DNA of 64,000 nt from Actinacidiphila acidipaludis (GTDB taxonomy: Bacteria > Actinomycetota > Actinomycetes > Streptomycetales > Streptomycetaceae), in the NCBI RefSeq assembly GCF_019890725.1, contig NZ_JAINZZ010000019.1, positions 62,001-126,000 on the forward strand, read 5' to 3'. The position numbers and the translations under genes are program-made. The first letter of the stretch is position 1. The number at the start of each line of letters is the position of its first letter. Shown here piece after piece: positions 1 to 8,434 of the stretch. The notes under the pieces are model-generated. The model ran no database searches and had not been told where the DNA came from. It saw only the letters and a program-made list of their open reading frames with translations.

Positions 1-273
1 GCGGCCGCACTGGGCGGCGCGCTCGGCGGGCTGTACTACGGCTCGGTCGACCCGGGGCAGGGCACGTCCCTGCTGATCTTCGCGTTCGTGGTCGTGGTGA
101 TGGGCGGTATGGGCTCGGTCGCCGGCGCCGCGCTGGCCGCGGTCGGCGTCGGCCTGGTCCAGCAGTTCGCCAACTACTACACCGCGTCCGGCCTCGGCGA
201 CCTCGCCGTGGTCGTGCTGCTCGCCGTTCTGCTGCTGCTGCGGCCGAGCGGCCTCACCGGGAGGCTCGCATGA
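1..273 (+). CDS. livH: Branched-chain amino acid ABC transporter permease (LivH-like), 3' end only
   Basis: This is the C-terminal 90 residues of an inner-membrane permease; the start lies before the window. The visible part is hydrophobic, with the glycine-rich VVVMGGMGSVAGA segment typical of LivH-type permeases and a last helix rich in Leu/Val ending in RPSGLTGRLA. Its stop overlaps the livM start by four bases (ATGA), so the two are translationally coupled. The ATPase and binding-protein genes are not downstream and presumably lie upstream. The substrate class is inferred from family only; urea or short-chain amide transporters use related permeases. Confidence 0.85.
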   Translation, partial: AAALGGALGGLYYGSVDPGQGTSLLIFAFVVVVMGGMGSVAGAALAAVGVGLVQQFANYYTASGLGDLAVVVLLAVLLLLRPSGLTGRLA

Positions 274-1376
274 CCACCGCCACTCCGGTCCGCGGGCCGG
301 CCCGCGAAAAGGCGGTGGCGCCGGCCGGTCCCCGCCGCTGGACGCGATGGTGGCCGGCCGTGGTGCTGCTGGTCCTGATCGCCGTCCCCTACAGCGCACT
401 GCCGCTGCCGGGCCTGCTCGACGGGCCGATCGGCTCGGCGGGCAGCCTGCAACTCCTGGCTCTCTGCCTGGTGTTCGGGGCGCTGGCCACCGGCTACGAC
501 CTGCTGCTCGGCCGGACCGGCCTGCTGTCGTTCGGGCACGCGCTGTACTTCGCCGCGGGCAGCTACCTCACCGACATCTTCATGGCCGAGTTCGGTCTGC
601 CGTTCGTCCCGTCGGTGCTGCTGGGACTGCTGTCCGGCACCGCCCTGGCCGCGCTGCTCGGGTCGGTGTCGCTGCGGGTGTCCGGCATCGCGTTCTCGAT
701 GGTCACACTGGCGTTCGCGCAGGCCGGTTCGCTCCTGGTGGAGCGCGATCCCGGCGGGGTGACCGGCGGGGAGGAGGGCCGGGCGATCCCGGCGGACAAG
801 CTGCCCGCGTCGCTGGCGGGCATCGGCAACACCGCGAACCTGTACTGGATCGCGCTGGCCTATCTGGTGCTGACCCTCGTCGTGGTGCACTGGGCGGTGC
901 GTTCGCCCACCGGCCGGGTGTGGGAGGGCATCAAGGAGAACGAACGCCGTGTCGAGGTACTGGGCCTGCGCCCGTACGGCTTCAAGCTGACCGCGTTCGT
1001 CCTGGCCGGGGCGCTGGCGGCGGCGGGCGGAGTGGTGCACCTGCTGCTGACCGGCGGCGCGACCCCGCAGACCACCACGTCCGACTTCACCCTCTCGCTG
1101 CTGGTGATGGTGGTGCTGGGCGGTTCGGGTTCGCGCTGGGGGCCGCTGATCGGCGGTGTCGTCTACACCTGGGCCGACCAGCGGCTCGGGGACCTCGCGG
1201 GGTCCGGCACGGTCGCCGGGCTGCCGTCGGTGCTGCGGGTGCCGCTGTCGCAGCCGCTGTTCCTGCTGGGCACACTGTTCGTGGTCGTCGTCTATGTGCT
1301 GCCCGGCGGCGTGGTCCGGCTCCCCGAACGGCTGCGCACGGCCCGCGTCCGAACGGCACGGGCCCCGGCCGCCTGA
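270..1376 (+). CDS. livM: Branched-chain amino acid ABC transporter permease (LivM-like)
   Basis: This 368-residue integral membrane protein would form the second permease half of a LivHM-type importer. After a short cytoplasmic N-terminus there are repeated hydrophobic segments. It has the LivM hallmark GYDLLLGRTGLLSFGHALYF near residues 75-95, and an EAA-like cytoplasmic loop (WEGIKENERRVEVLGL) near residues 217-233 that would contact the ATPase. The length is normal for the family. The start codon overlaps the preceding permease stop. The gene is convergent with the regulator at 1399-3381, with only 22 bp between them. The substrate cannot be fixed from sequence. Confidence 0.88.
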   Translation: MTTATPVRGPAREKAVAPAGPRRWTRWWPAVVLLVLIAVPYSALPLPGLLDGPIGSAGSLQLLALCLVFGALATGYDLLLGRTGLLSFGHALYFAAGSYLTDIFMAEFGLPFVPSVLLGLLSGTALAALLGSVSLRVSGIAFSMVTLAFAQAGSLLVERDPGGVTGGEEGRAIPADKLPASLAGIGNTANLYWIALAYLVLTLVVVHWAVRSPTGRVWEGIKENERRVEVLGLRPYGFKLTAFVLAGALAAAGGVVHLLLTGGATPQTTTSDFTLSLLVMVVLGGSGSRWGPLIGGVVYTWADQRLGDLAGSGTVAGLPSVLRVPLSQPLFLLGTLFVVVVYVLPGGVVRLPERLRTARVRTARAPAA

Positions 1377-1398
1377 CCCGCGGCCCGCCCGCACCGGC

Positions 1399-3381
1399 TC
1401 AGCCGGACCCCGACAGCAGGTGCAACCGGAGCGCGAGCTGGAGTTCCAGCGCGCGCTCCGGGTCGTTCCAGCCGGCGCCCAGCAGCGCCTGGATCCGGTC
1501 CAGGCGCTGCACGACCGTGTTGACGTGCAGGTGCAGTTCGTCCTTGGTGCGGGTCAGGGTCCCGCCGCAGGCGAAGTACGCGCCGAGGGTGCGGACGAGT
1601 TCGGTGCCGCGCCGCGCGTCGTAGTCCAGCAGCGGCCCGAGCGTCGCGGTCACGAACGACTCGACGTCGCGGTCGTTGCCCAGCAGGACGCCCAGGAAGC
1701 CGAGTTCGGCGGAGCTGGCGCCGTCGCCGATCCGGCCGAGCGCCTGCAGGGCCCGCAGGCAGCGCACCGCCTCGGCGTGCGCGTCGGCGATCGCCCGCGG
1801 ACCGGCGGCCGGGCCGCCCGCCGCCACGGTGACGGGCGCGCCGACGAGCGGCGTGAGCTGGGTGACGGCCGCGCGGGCGGCCTCGCCGGGCCGGGTGCCG
1901 TCGTGCGGGAGCAGCAGCACGACGGTGCCGGACTGCTCGGCGCTGATGCCGTCGCTGCCGAAGAGGTAGCGGCCCGCCGCGGCGGACAGTTTGTCGTGGT
2001 GGGCGGGGGCCGTCTCGGCCACCAGCAGCAGGCAGGGCCGGCCGAGGTCGATCCCCAGCCGGCGGCCGCGGACCACGAGCCCGGCCGGGTCGCGGTCGGG
2101 CGCGGTCAGCAGGTCGGCGACCAGCTCGCCGCGCACCCGGTTCTCGGTCTCCGCGACCGAGCGGCTGAGCAGCAGCAGGAGCGCGGTGACCACCCCGGCG
2201 CGCTCGAACAGCCGGCGGTCGGAGTCGTCGAGACGGCCGCGTCCGTAGAGCACCAGGCTGCCGAGGAGTTCCTGCCCGGCGAGCACCGCGCAGGTCCAGC
2301 GGCTGTCGCGGAAGACCGCGCGGGCCGCGGCGTGCGAGTCGGCGGCGTGCCGGACCAGCGAGACGGTCTCCGGCACGGCCGCGCCGAACGCCTCGCCCCG
2401 GCGTCCGACCGCGGCGAGGGTACGGCCCTCGGGGTCGTGGATGGTGATCGGGCCGTCGAGCAGCCCGGCGACGGCGGCGGCCACCTCCGAGAGGTCGCCG
2501 CCGCGCAGCACCAGGTCGGTGAGCCGGTCGTGCGCCTCCTCGGCGCGCTGCATGGCCGCGGCGTGCTCGCGGATGACCGCGCCGGCCTCGGCGAGCTCGG
2601 TGATGGACTTCGCGGTGTCGATGGCGATCGCGGCGTGCGCGGCCAGCGAGCACAGCAGCGCGACCTCGTCCGGGGTGAACGGGCGGGGTGTGCGGTCGGC
2701 GGCGAACAGCACGCCGATGACGTCGCCCTCGGCCCCGCCGCGCGTGGCGCCGGCCGGCCGGGACCCGTCGGCGGCGGTGCCCGCCGCGCGGGGGCCGCCG
2801 CGTCCGCCGAGCACCAGCGGCACGCCGAGGATGCCGACCAGGCCCTCGTCCAGCACGCCCTCGTCGATCGAGCCGGTGTGCCGGAACCGCTGGTCGGTGC
2901 GGTAGTCGGGGCTGGCGTAGGGCTGGGCGGTCTGGGCGACGAGCCCGCCGAGGCCGTCGCCGTAGCTGAGCCGCAGCGTCTGGAAGAGGGGGGAGACGGA
3001 GCCGTCGGTGACCCGCATGTAGGTGTCGCCGGCCTCGTCGTCGCGCAGCGTCAGGTACGCGGTGTCGGTGCCGAGCAGCATGCGGGCCCGGCGGACGATG
3101 GACTGCAGGACCGCGTCGAGGTCGCGGAGTGCCGCGAGGTCGCCTGCGGTGTCGAAGAGCGCGGCCAGTTCGGTCTCGCGGCGGCGGTGCTGGCGCAGCA
3201 CGCGGCGCACCCGCAGCGCGGTGCCGACGGCCTGTTCGAGCTCCGCCAGGTCGGGCGCGGCCGCCCCGGCGGCCCTGGCCTGCACCGCGACGGCCCCGTA
3301 CTCCTCGGCCGGCGCGTCCTCGGCGATGAGGTCGAGCAGCCGGCGCAGGTAGGGCGCTATCGGCGCGGGAGGTTCTGACAT
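1399..3381 (-). CDS. GAF-domain PucR/CdaR-type transcriptional regulator
   Basis: This is a 660-residue cytoplasmic regulator. A helical N-terminal region precedes a GAF-like domain (about residues 85-260, including DTAYLTLRDDEAGDTYMRV). A long middle region follows, then a C-terminal PucR-type helix-turn-helix whose recognition segment reads HVNTVVQRLDRIQALLG, about 50 residues from the end. Such proteins sense small ligands and control nearby catabolic genes. I chose the ATG at 3381; a GTG nine bases upstream is in frame but has no better ribosome site. It is the last gene of a leftward run with the symporter and 3-hydroxybutyrate dehydrogenase, so it probably regulates 3-hydroxybutyrate or PHB use. 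That role is inferred from position. Confidence 0.82.
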   Translation of the reverse strand: MSEPPAPIAPYLRRLLDLIAEDAPAEEYGAVAVQARAAGAAAPDLAELEQAVGTALRVRRVLRQHRRRETELAALFDTAGDLAALRDLDAVLQSIVRRARMLLGTDTAYLTLRDDEAGDTYMRVTDGSVSPLFQTLRLSYGDGLGGLVAQTAQPYASPDYRTDQRFRHTGSIDEGVLDEGLVGILGVPLVLGGRGGPRAAGTAADGSRPAGATRGGAEGDVIGVLFAADRTPRPFTPDEVALLCSLAAHAAIAIDTAKSITELAEAGAVIREHAAAMQRAEEAHDRLTDLVLRGGDLSEVAAAVAGLLDGPITIHDPEGRTLAAVGRRGEAFGAAVPETVSLVRHAADSHAAARAVFRDSRWTCAVLAGQELLGSLVLYGRGRLDDSDRRLFERAGVVTALLLLLSRSVAETENRVRGELVADLLTAPDRDPAGLVVRGRRLGIDLGRPCLLLVAETAPAHHDKLSAAAGRYLFGSDGISAEQSGTVVLLLPHDGTRPGEAARAAVTQLTPLVGAPVTVAAGGPAAGPRAIADAHAEAVRCLRALQALGRIGDGASSAELGFLGVLLGNDRDVESFVTATLGPLLDYDARRGTELVRTLGAYFACGGTLTRTKDELHLHVNTVVQRLDRIQALLGAGWNDPERALELQLALRLHLLSGSG

Positions 3382-3465
3382 CGGGACCACCGTGCGGGTA
3401 GGAACGGGCAGGTGAGGGGCCGCGGTTGCGGCCCCTCACCGGGGGGTGCGTGCGGGTGGGGGACG

Positions 3466-4923
3466 TCACGCCGGCGAGGCGGGAACCTCCGTGGACGCAG
3501 AGACTACCGAGGAGGACCCGGCTTCGTCGTCGGCCGGATCACGCAGGCTGGTGAGGTTCCGGCCGCGGGTCTCGCGGGCGAAGAGCAGCGCCACGACGGT
3601 GACGACCGCCGCGAGCGAGACGTAGACCGACACCGGGGTCGCGTCGCCGTACGACTTGAGCAGCGCCACCGCGATGAGCGGGGCGGGCGCGCCGGCGGCG
3701 ACCGACGCGAACTGCGCGCCGAAGGACGCCCCGGAGTACCGCATGCGGGTCGCGAACAGTTCGGAGAAGAAGGCGGCCTGCGGGGCGTACATCGCGCTGT
3801 GGAAGACCAGCCCGACGGTCACGGCCAGCACCAGGGACGGGAAGTCCCTGGTGTCGAGAAGGGTGAAGAACGCCCAGGCCCAGGCGCCGGTGCCGACGGC
3901 GCCCACCAGGTACACCGGCTTGCGGCCGACCCGGTCGGAGAGCGCGCCGAACAGCGGGATCAGGCAGAACTGGATGCCGGAGCCGATCAGCACCGCGTTG
4001 AGCGCGGTCTGCTTGCCGATGTGGAGGTGGTCGACGCAGTAGGCGAGGACGAAGGTGGTGATGACGTAGTACGAGATGTTCTCCGCCATCCGGGCGCCCA
4101 TGGCGACGAGCACGTCCCGCCAGTGGTCGCGCAGCACCGCGAGCCCGGGCAGCCGGTCCACGACGCCCTCCCGCTCGCGCTCCTCCGCCTTGCGCTCCTC
4201 GGACTTGGCCAGCGCGTCCTGGAAGAGCGGGGACTCGTCGACGGACAGCCGGATCCACAGGCCGATGCCGACCAGCACCGCGGAGAACAGGAACGGGATG
4301 CGCCAGCCCCAGGCGGTGAAGGTCGCGTCGCTCTGCACGGTCGTCATCAGGGACAGCACACCGACGGCGATGAGGTTGCCGGCTGGTGCGCCGCCCTGCG
4401 GCCAGGAGGCCCAGAAGCCGCGCCTGCGGGCGTCGCCGTGCTCGGAGACCAGCAGGACGGCGCCGCCCCACTCGCCGCCCAGCGCGAAGCCCTGGATGAC
4501 GCGCAGCGTGGTGAGCAGCACCGGCGCGCTCACGCCGATGCTCGCGTAGCTGGGCACGCAGCCGATCAGCGTGGTCGCGCCACCCATCATCAGCAGGCTG
4601 AGCACCAGCAGCTTCTTGCGGCCGATGCGGTCGCCGAAGTGACCGAAGACCATGGCGCCGACGGGCCGCGCGGCGAAGCCGATGGCATAGGTGAGGAACG
4701 ACAGCAGTGTGCCGGTCAGCGGGTCGGAGTGGGGGAAGAAGACCTTGCCGAAGACGAGCGCCGCGGCCGAGCCGTAGAGGAAGTAGTCGTACCACTCGAC
4801 GGTGGTGCCGATCAGGCTGGCCGCGACGACACGGCGCAGATCGGCGGGGCGGGTGGGGGCCGGGCCGGAGGCGGCCGGCGGCTGAGCGGGCGGGGGGCCG
4901 TTCACGCCGGTGTGAGGGGCCAT
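3466..4923 (-). CDS. MFS transporter, metabolite:H+ symporter (MHS) type
   Basis: This 485-residue inner-membrane carrier has about 12 hydrophobic segments. The first carries the MHS hallmark IGTTVEWYDYFLYG near residues 39-52. It also has the MFS loop motif GHFGDRIGRKK between helices 2 and 3, and a second copy (GALSDRVGRKPVY) in the C-terminal half. MHS carriers import organic acids, betaines and shikimate-like compounds with protons. It sits between 3-hydroxybutyrate dehydrogenase (94 bp upstream) and a PucR-type regulator on the same strand, so 3-hydroxybutyrate released by the extracellular depolymerase is a reasonable substrate. The substrate is inference from neighbours only. Confidence 0.85.
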   Translation of the reverse strand: MAPHTGVNGPPPAQPPAASGPAPTRPADLRRVVAASLIGTTVEWYDYFLYGSAAALVFGKVFFPHSDPLTGTLLSFLTYAIGFAARPVGAMVFGHFGDRIGRKKLLVLSLLMMGGATTLIGCVPSYASIGVSAPVLLTTLRVIQGFALGGEWGGAVLLVSEHGDARRRGFWASWPQGGAPAGNLIAVGVLSLMTTVQSDATFTAWGWRIPFLFSAVLVGIGLWIRLSVDESPLFQDALAKSEERKAEEREREGVVDRLPGLAVLRDHWRDVLVAMGARMAENISYYVITTFVLAYCVDHLHIGKQTALNAVLIGSGIQFCLIPLFGALSDRVGRKPVYLVGAVGTGAWAWAFFTLLDTRDFPSLVLAVTVGLVFHSAMYAPQAAFFSELFATRMRYSGASFGAQFASVAAGAPAPLIAVALLKSYGDATPVSVYVSLAAVVTVVALLFARETRGRNLTSLRDPADDEAGSSSVVSASTEVPASPA

Positions 4924-5017
4924 GGTGTCACCGTTCTCGGAGGGAGGGAGCGGGGGGACGGGCGTGGGGGGATGCCGTGCGCCGGCGGGCCTGGGGACGG
5001 CACGCCGGCGGCGGCGG

Positions 5018-5821
5018 TCAGTGAGCGGTCCAGCCGCCGTCGACGGGCAGCGAGGCGCCGGTGATGTAGCCGGTGTGCGGCGAGCAGAGCCACAGCGCGG
5101 CGGCGGCCACCTCGGCGGGTTCGATGAGCCGCTTGATGGCGGTCCGGTCGAGCATCACGCTGGCCACCACCTCGGACTCGGGGATGCCGTGGTGGGCGGC
5201 CTGTCCGGCGATCTGGTCCTCGACCAGCGGGGTGCGCACGTACCCGGGGTTGATGCAGTTGCTGGTCACACCGTGTTCGGCGCCCTCCAGGGCGACGGTC
5301 TTGCTCAGCCCTTCGAGCCCGTGCTTGGCCACGATGTAGGCGGACTTGTACGGGCTGGCCCGCAGGCCGTGCACCGAGGAGATGTTGACCACCCGTCCCC
5401 AGCCCTGGGCGTACATGTGGGGCAGGGTGCGGCGCAGGATCCGGAACGGCGCCTCGACCATCACCCGCTGGATCAGCGCGAAGCGCTCCGGCGGGAACTC
5501 GTGGACCGGGGCGACGTGCTGCAGCCCGGCGTTGTTGACGACGATGTCCGCGTCGTCCGGCAGCGCGTCGACGGCGCCGGGGTCGGACAGGTCGGTGACC
5601 AGGCAGGTGCCGCCGATCTCGGCGGCGACCTCCTTGGCGGCGTCCGCGGCCCGGTCCACCACGTAGACGGCCGCGCCGGCCTGCGCGAAGGCCACCGCGC
5701 ACGCCCGGCCGATCCCGCTGGCGGCACCGGTGATCAGTGCCGTCCGCCCGGCCAGGAAGCGCGCGCCGCCGGGGCCGTCCGCGGTGGCCCCGCCGGAACC
5801 GGGGCTGTGAGTGCTCTCCAT
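5018..5821 (-). CDS. bdhA: 3-hydroxybutyrate dehydrogenase (SDR family)
   Basis: This 267-residue classical short-chain dehydrogenase would oxidise 3-hydroxybutyrate to acetoacetate with NAD+. The Rossmann motif is TGAASGIGRA near residues 33-42, followed by VVNNAGLQHVAP. The catalytic Ser lies in NISSVHGLRAS and the Tyr/Lys pair in YIVAKHG. The segments NAGLQHVAP, SVHGLRASPYKSAY and NCINPGYVRTPLVE are characteristic of the 3-hydroxybutyrate dehydrogenase subgroup. The ATG at 5821 is preferred; the frame stays open upstream but the added residues are Arg-rich and unlike the family. It is the first gene of a leftward operon and divergent from the secreted PHB depolymerase, which supports the substrate call. 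Confidence 0.88.
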   Translation of the reverse strand: MESTHSPGSGGATADGPGGARFLAGRTALITGAASGIGRACAVAFAQAGAAVYVVDRAADAAKEVAAEIGGTCLVTDLSDPGAVDALPDDADIVVNNAGLQHVAPVHEFPPERFALIQRVMVEAPFRILRRTLPHMYAQGWGRVVNISSVHGLRASPYKSAYIVAKHGLEGLSKTVALEGAEHGVTSNCINPGYVRTPLVEDQIAGQAAHHGIPESEVVASVMLDRTAIKRLIEPAEVAAAALWLCSPHTGYITGASLPVDGGWTAH

Positions 5822-6103
5822 GGCCGCCACGCTAGGAACGTTGCGGGACCGCGCACACGTGGGCGGTGGCCATACTTCCCGGTGGAGGCATGGTGGCGTG
5901 CGCCATGTCGCGGCGGCCGTGCGCCGGGCCACGCGGGCGCGGAGGCGGCGCGGCAGGGCACTCCCACCGCGGGGCCGGTGCCGCAATGGCGGCGGGCGCC
6001 ACTTGACCGGCGCCGAGGTGGGGGTCCGTCACGTGTCCGGCCTCGCGCGCCGGTTCTAGCGTCCACGCCAGCCGGACGACCGGATCCCCCCATGGAGCCG
6101 ACC
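5822..6103. promoter_or_regulatory. Divergent control region between 3HB dehydrogenase operon and PHB depolymerase
   Basis: This 282-bp region must hold the promoters for both directions. The visible features are two CACGTG hexamers (5856-5861 and 6030-6035), a TTGACC that could be a -35 element for the rightward gene (6003-6008), and an AACGTT core near 5838. I could not match a full operator pair with confidence. Confidence 0.4.
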
Positions 6104-7630
6104 ATGCCACTGACCCCCCTTCCCTCCGCCACCCCCCACTCCCCCGCCCCCACGCCCTCCGCCCGGCGCCCGCGGCGCCACCCCGCCCTGGCCGCGGTGC
6201 TGTCCGTCCTCGCGCTCCTGGCGGCCGGACTGGGCGTCCTCGCCGCGGCGGCGCCGGCCGGTGCCGCCGGCCTGACCCAGGTGACGTCCTTCGGGTCCAA
6301 CCCGGGCAACCTCGCCATGTACGAGTACGCGCCGGCCGGTCTGCCGTCCGGCGCGCCCCTGGTCGTCGCGATGCACGGCTGCACACAGAGCGCGAGCGAC
6401 TACTTCACCCACTCGGGCTGGCAGAAGTACGCCGACCTGTGGGGCTTCGCGCTGGTCTTCCCGCAGACGAGCTCGGCCAACAACTCGCTGTCCTGCTTCA
6501 GCTGGTTCGACTCCACCAAGGACACCCGGGGCAAGGGCGAGGCCGCCTCGGTGCTGTCGATGGTGTCGTCGGCCGAGTCCCAGTACCACTCGGACACCCA
6601 CCGGGTGTACGTCACCGGCCTGTCGGCGGGCGGCGGCATGACGGCCGACCTTCTCGCCGACTACCCGGACGCCTTCGCCGGCGGCGCGGTCGACTCGGGG
6701 CTCCCCGCGCAGTGCGCCGCCACCCAGACCGCCGCCTCCCAGTGCCAGTACGGCAGCATGAACCTCACGCCCGCGCAGTGGGGTGACAAGGTCCGCTCGT
6801 CCGACTCCGGTTACTCCGGGCCGTGGCCGCGCGTCGCCATCTGGCAGGGCACCTCCGACACCACCGTCCAGCCGGTCAACGCCACGGAGCTGCGCGACCA
6901 GTGGACCAACGTGTGGGGCATCGGCCAGACCGCGTCGGGCACGCAGTCGCTGCCGGGCGGCACCACCCTGAGCGTCTACAACGACCCGCAGGGCAAGCCG
7001 GCCGTCGAGCTGTACCAGATCTCCGGGATGAACCACGGGCTGGCGGTGGACCCGGGATCGGGCACCGAGCAGTGCGGCAGCACCGGCAGCTACTACATCG
7101 ACACCATCTGCTCCAGCTACTACACGGCGCGTTTCTGGGGTCTGGACGGCTCGGGCGGCGGTGGCGGCGGCACGGGCACGCTGCCCGCGCCGACGGGCCT
7201 GACGGTGACCGGCACCACCTCCACCTCGGCCTCGCTGAGCTGGGGCGCGGTGAGCGGCGCCGCCTCGTACACGGTGTACCGCAACGGCACCGCGGCCGGC
7301 TCGGTGACGGGCACGACGTTCACCGACAGCGGGCTCACGGCCGGGACGTCCTATACCTACACCGTCGCCGCCGTCGACTCCTCGGGCACGGCCGGCCCGG
7401 CGTCGGGCGCGGTGACCGCGACGACCACCGGCGGCGGTGGCGGCGGCAGCGGGGCGTGCTTCACCGACAACAACTACAACCAGGTGGCGGCCGGGCGCGC
7501 CCACCAGAGCGGCGGCTACGTCTACGCCGACGGCTCGAACCAGGCGATGGGCCTGTGGAACGTCTTCACCGTGCACACGCTCAAGCAGACCGGGACGGAC
7601 TTCTACGTGATCGCCGACGGCACCTGCTGA
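6104..7630 (+). CDS. Secreted PHB depolymerase-family esterase with FN3 and C-terminal binding domain
   Basis: This 508-residue secreted enzyme would hydrolyse extracellular poly(3-hydroxybutyrate). A basic N-terminus (RRPRRH) and a long Ala/Leu segment end near residue 55, which looks like a signal peptide. The catalytic domain has an MHGCTQSASDY oxyanion region and the lipase box GLSAGG with nucleophile Ser174. The Asp of WQGTSDTTV and the His of SGMNHGL are likely triad members. A fibronectin type III domain (about 360-442) and a Gly-rich linker precede a 57-residue C-terminal domain with two cysteines, likely a substrate-binding module. The ATG at 6104 has GGAG six bases upstream; an in-frame ATG at 6092 lacks a site. 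A feruloyl or acetylxylan esterase is the main alternative, but the neighbours favour PHB. Confidence 0.85.
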   Translation: MPLTPLPSATPHSPAPTPSARRPRRHPALAAVLSVLALLAAGLGVLAAAAPAGAAGLTQVTSFGSNPGNLAMYEYAPAGLPSGAPLVVAMHGCTQSASDYFTHSGWQKYADLWGFALVFPQTSSANNSLSCFSWFDSTKDTRGKGEAASVLSMVSSAESQYHSDTHRVYVTGLSAGGGMTADLLADYPDAFAGGAVDSGLPAQCAATQTAASQCQYGSMNLTPAQWGDKVRSSDSGYSGPWPRVAIWQGTSDTTVQPVNATELRDQWTNVWGIGQTASGTQSLPGGTTLSVYNDPQGKPAVELYQISGMNHGLAVDPGSGTEQCGSTGSYYIDTICSSYYTARFWGLDGSGGGGGGTGTLPAPTGLTVTGTTSTSASLSWGAVSGAASYTVYRNGTAAGSVTGTTFTDSGLTAGTSYTYTVAAVDSSGTAGPASGAVTATTTGGGGGGSGACFTDNNYNQVAAGRAHQSGGYVYADGSNQAMGLWNVFTVHTLKQTGTDFYVIADGTC

Positions 7631-7675
7631 CCGGGCGCGGCCGCGACCACCCCCACGGTCGCGGCCGGCGCCGCC

Positions 7676-8407
7676 TCACGGCCGCCGGGCCAGCACCAGC
7701 CGGCAGCGCGGGCTGCCGTCGGCCCGGCGGCCGAACTCCGCCAGCGGGACGGACCCGACGGTGAAGCCGGCCCGCCGCAGATCCTCCTGGACCGCGGTGA
7801 GCGGGAAGGTGCGGTAGTACATCACGAACGGCGGCCGCCACAGCCGGTTGCGCACCCGCATCCCGGCGTCGAAGCCCGCCAGCGCCCAGTACCAGGGCGA
7901 GGTGACCGGCGGCGGCGCGCCGACCGGGAAGGCGAACAGCCCGCCGGGGCGCAGCGCCCGCAGCACCCCGGCGAACAGGTCCGGCCGCTCGGCCGGCAGG
8001 AAGTGCCCGAACGCCCCGAAGCTGACCGCGAGATCGAAGGCCGGCCCGAACGGCATCGCCCGCACGTCGGCCTGCACCCAGTCCACCCGGGGGCCGGACG
8101 GGTCCGCCGCGGGGGCGTTCCCGCGCGCCGCGGCCATCATCCCGGCGCTGAAGTCGACACCGGTGACACCGGCCTCGCACAGCGGCTCCAGCACCCGCAG
8201 GCCCGCGCCCGTCCCGCAGCAGACGTCGAGTCCCCGGCCGAACGGGCCGAGCGGCGCCAGCGCCCCGGCGACCGCGTCCAGGACGCGGTCCGGGGTGCGG
8301 AACGGCGTGTGGTCGAACTTCGGCGCCAGCAGGTCGTATCCGTGCTCGACGGACGACAGCGCCTGGACGGCCAGTTCGCGCAGCGAGGGACCTTCGGGTG
8401 AGAACAC
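7676..8407 (-). CDS. Class I SAM-dependent methyltransferase
   Basis: This 243-residue cytoplasmic protein has a Rossmann-like methyltransferase fold. The glycine-rich SAM-binding motif I reads LDVCCGTGAG near residues 60-69, followed by the acidic strand GVDFSAGM. Motif II/III segments are VQADVRAMPFGPAFDLAV and ALRPGGLFAFPV. The start is a GTG with a weak ribosome site. It lies 27 bp downstream of uppS on the same strand and is probably cotranscribed. The substrate cannot be predicted; UbiE-like and natural-product methyltransferases share these motifs. Confidence 0.8.
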   Translation of the reverse strand: MFSPEGPSLRELAVQALSSVEHGYDLLAPKFDHTPFRTPDRVLDAVAGALAPLGPFGRGLDVCCGTGAGLRVLEPLCEAGVTGVDFSAGMMAAARGNAPAADPSGPRVDWVQADVRAMPFGPAFDLAVSFGAFGHFLPAERPDLFAGVLRALRPGGLFAFPVGAPPPVTSPWYWALAGFDAGMRVRNRLWRPPFVMYYRTFPLTAVQEDLRRAGFTVGSVPLAEFGRRADGSPRCRLVLARRP

Positions 8408-8434
8408 CGGCCCAGGATAGGCGGGCCGCCCCGG

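Noticed and set aside
177..1394. 405-codon open frame on the minus strand opposite livM
   Set aside because: Low-complexity Arg/Gln/Gly-rich translation is a mirror of the high-GC livM codons; no family features.
1292..3469. Long open frames on both strands over the PucR-type regulator
   Set aside because: Only the 1399-3381 frame gives recognisable GAF and helix-turn-helix domains; the others are Arg/Ala/Pro-rich shadows.
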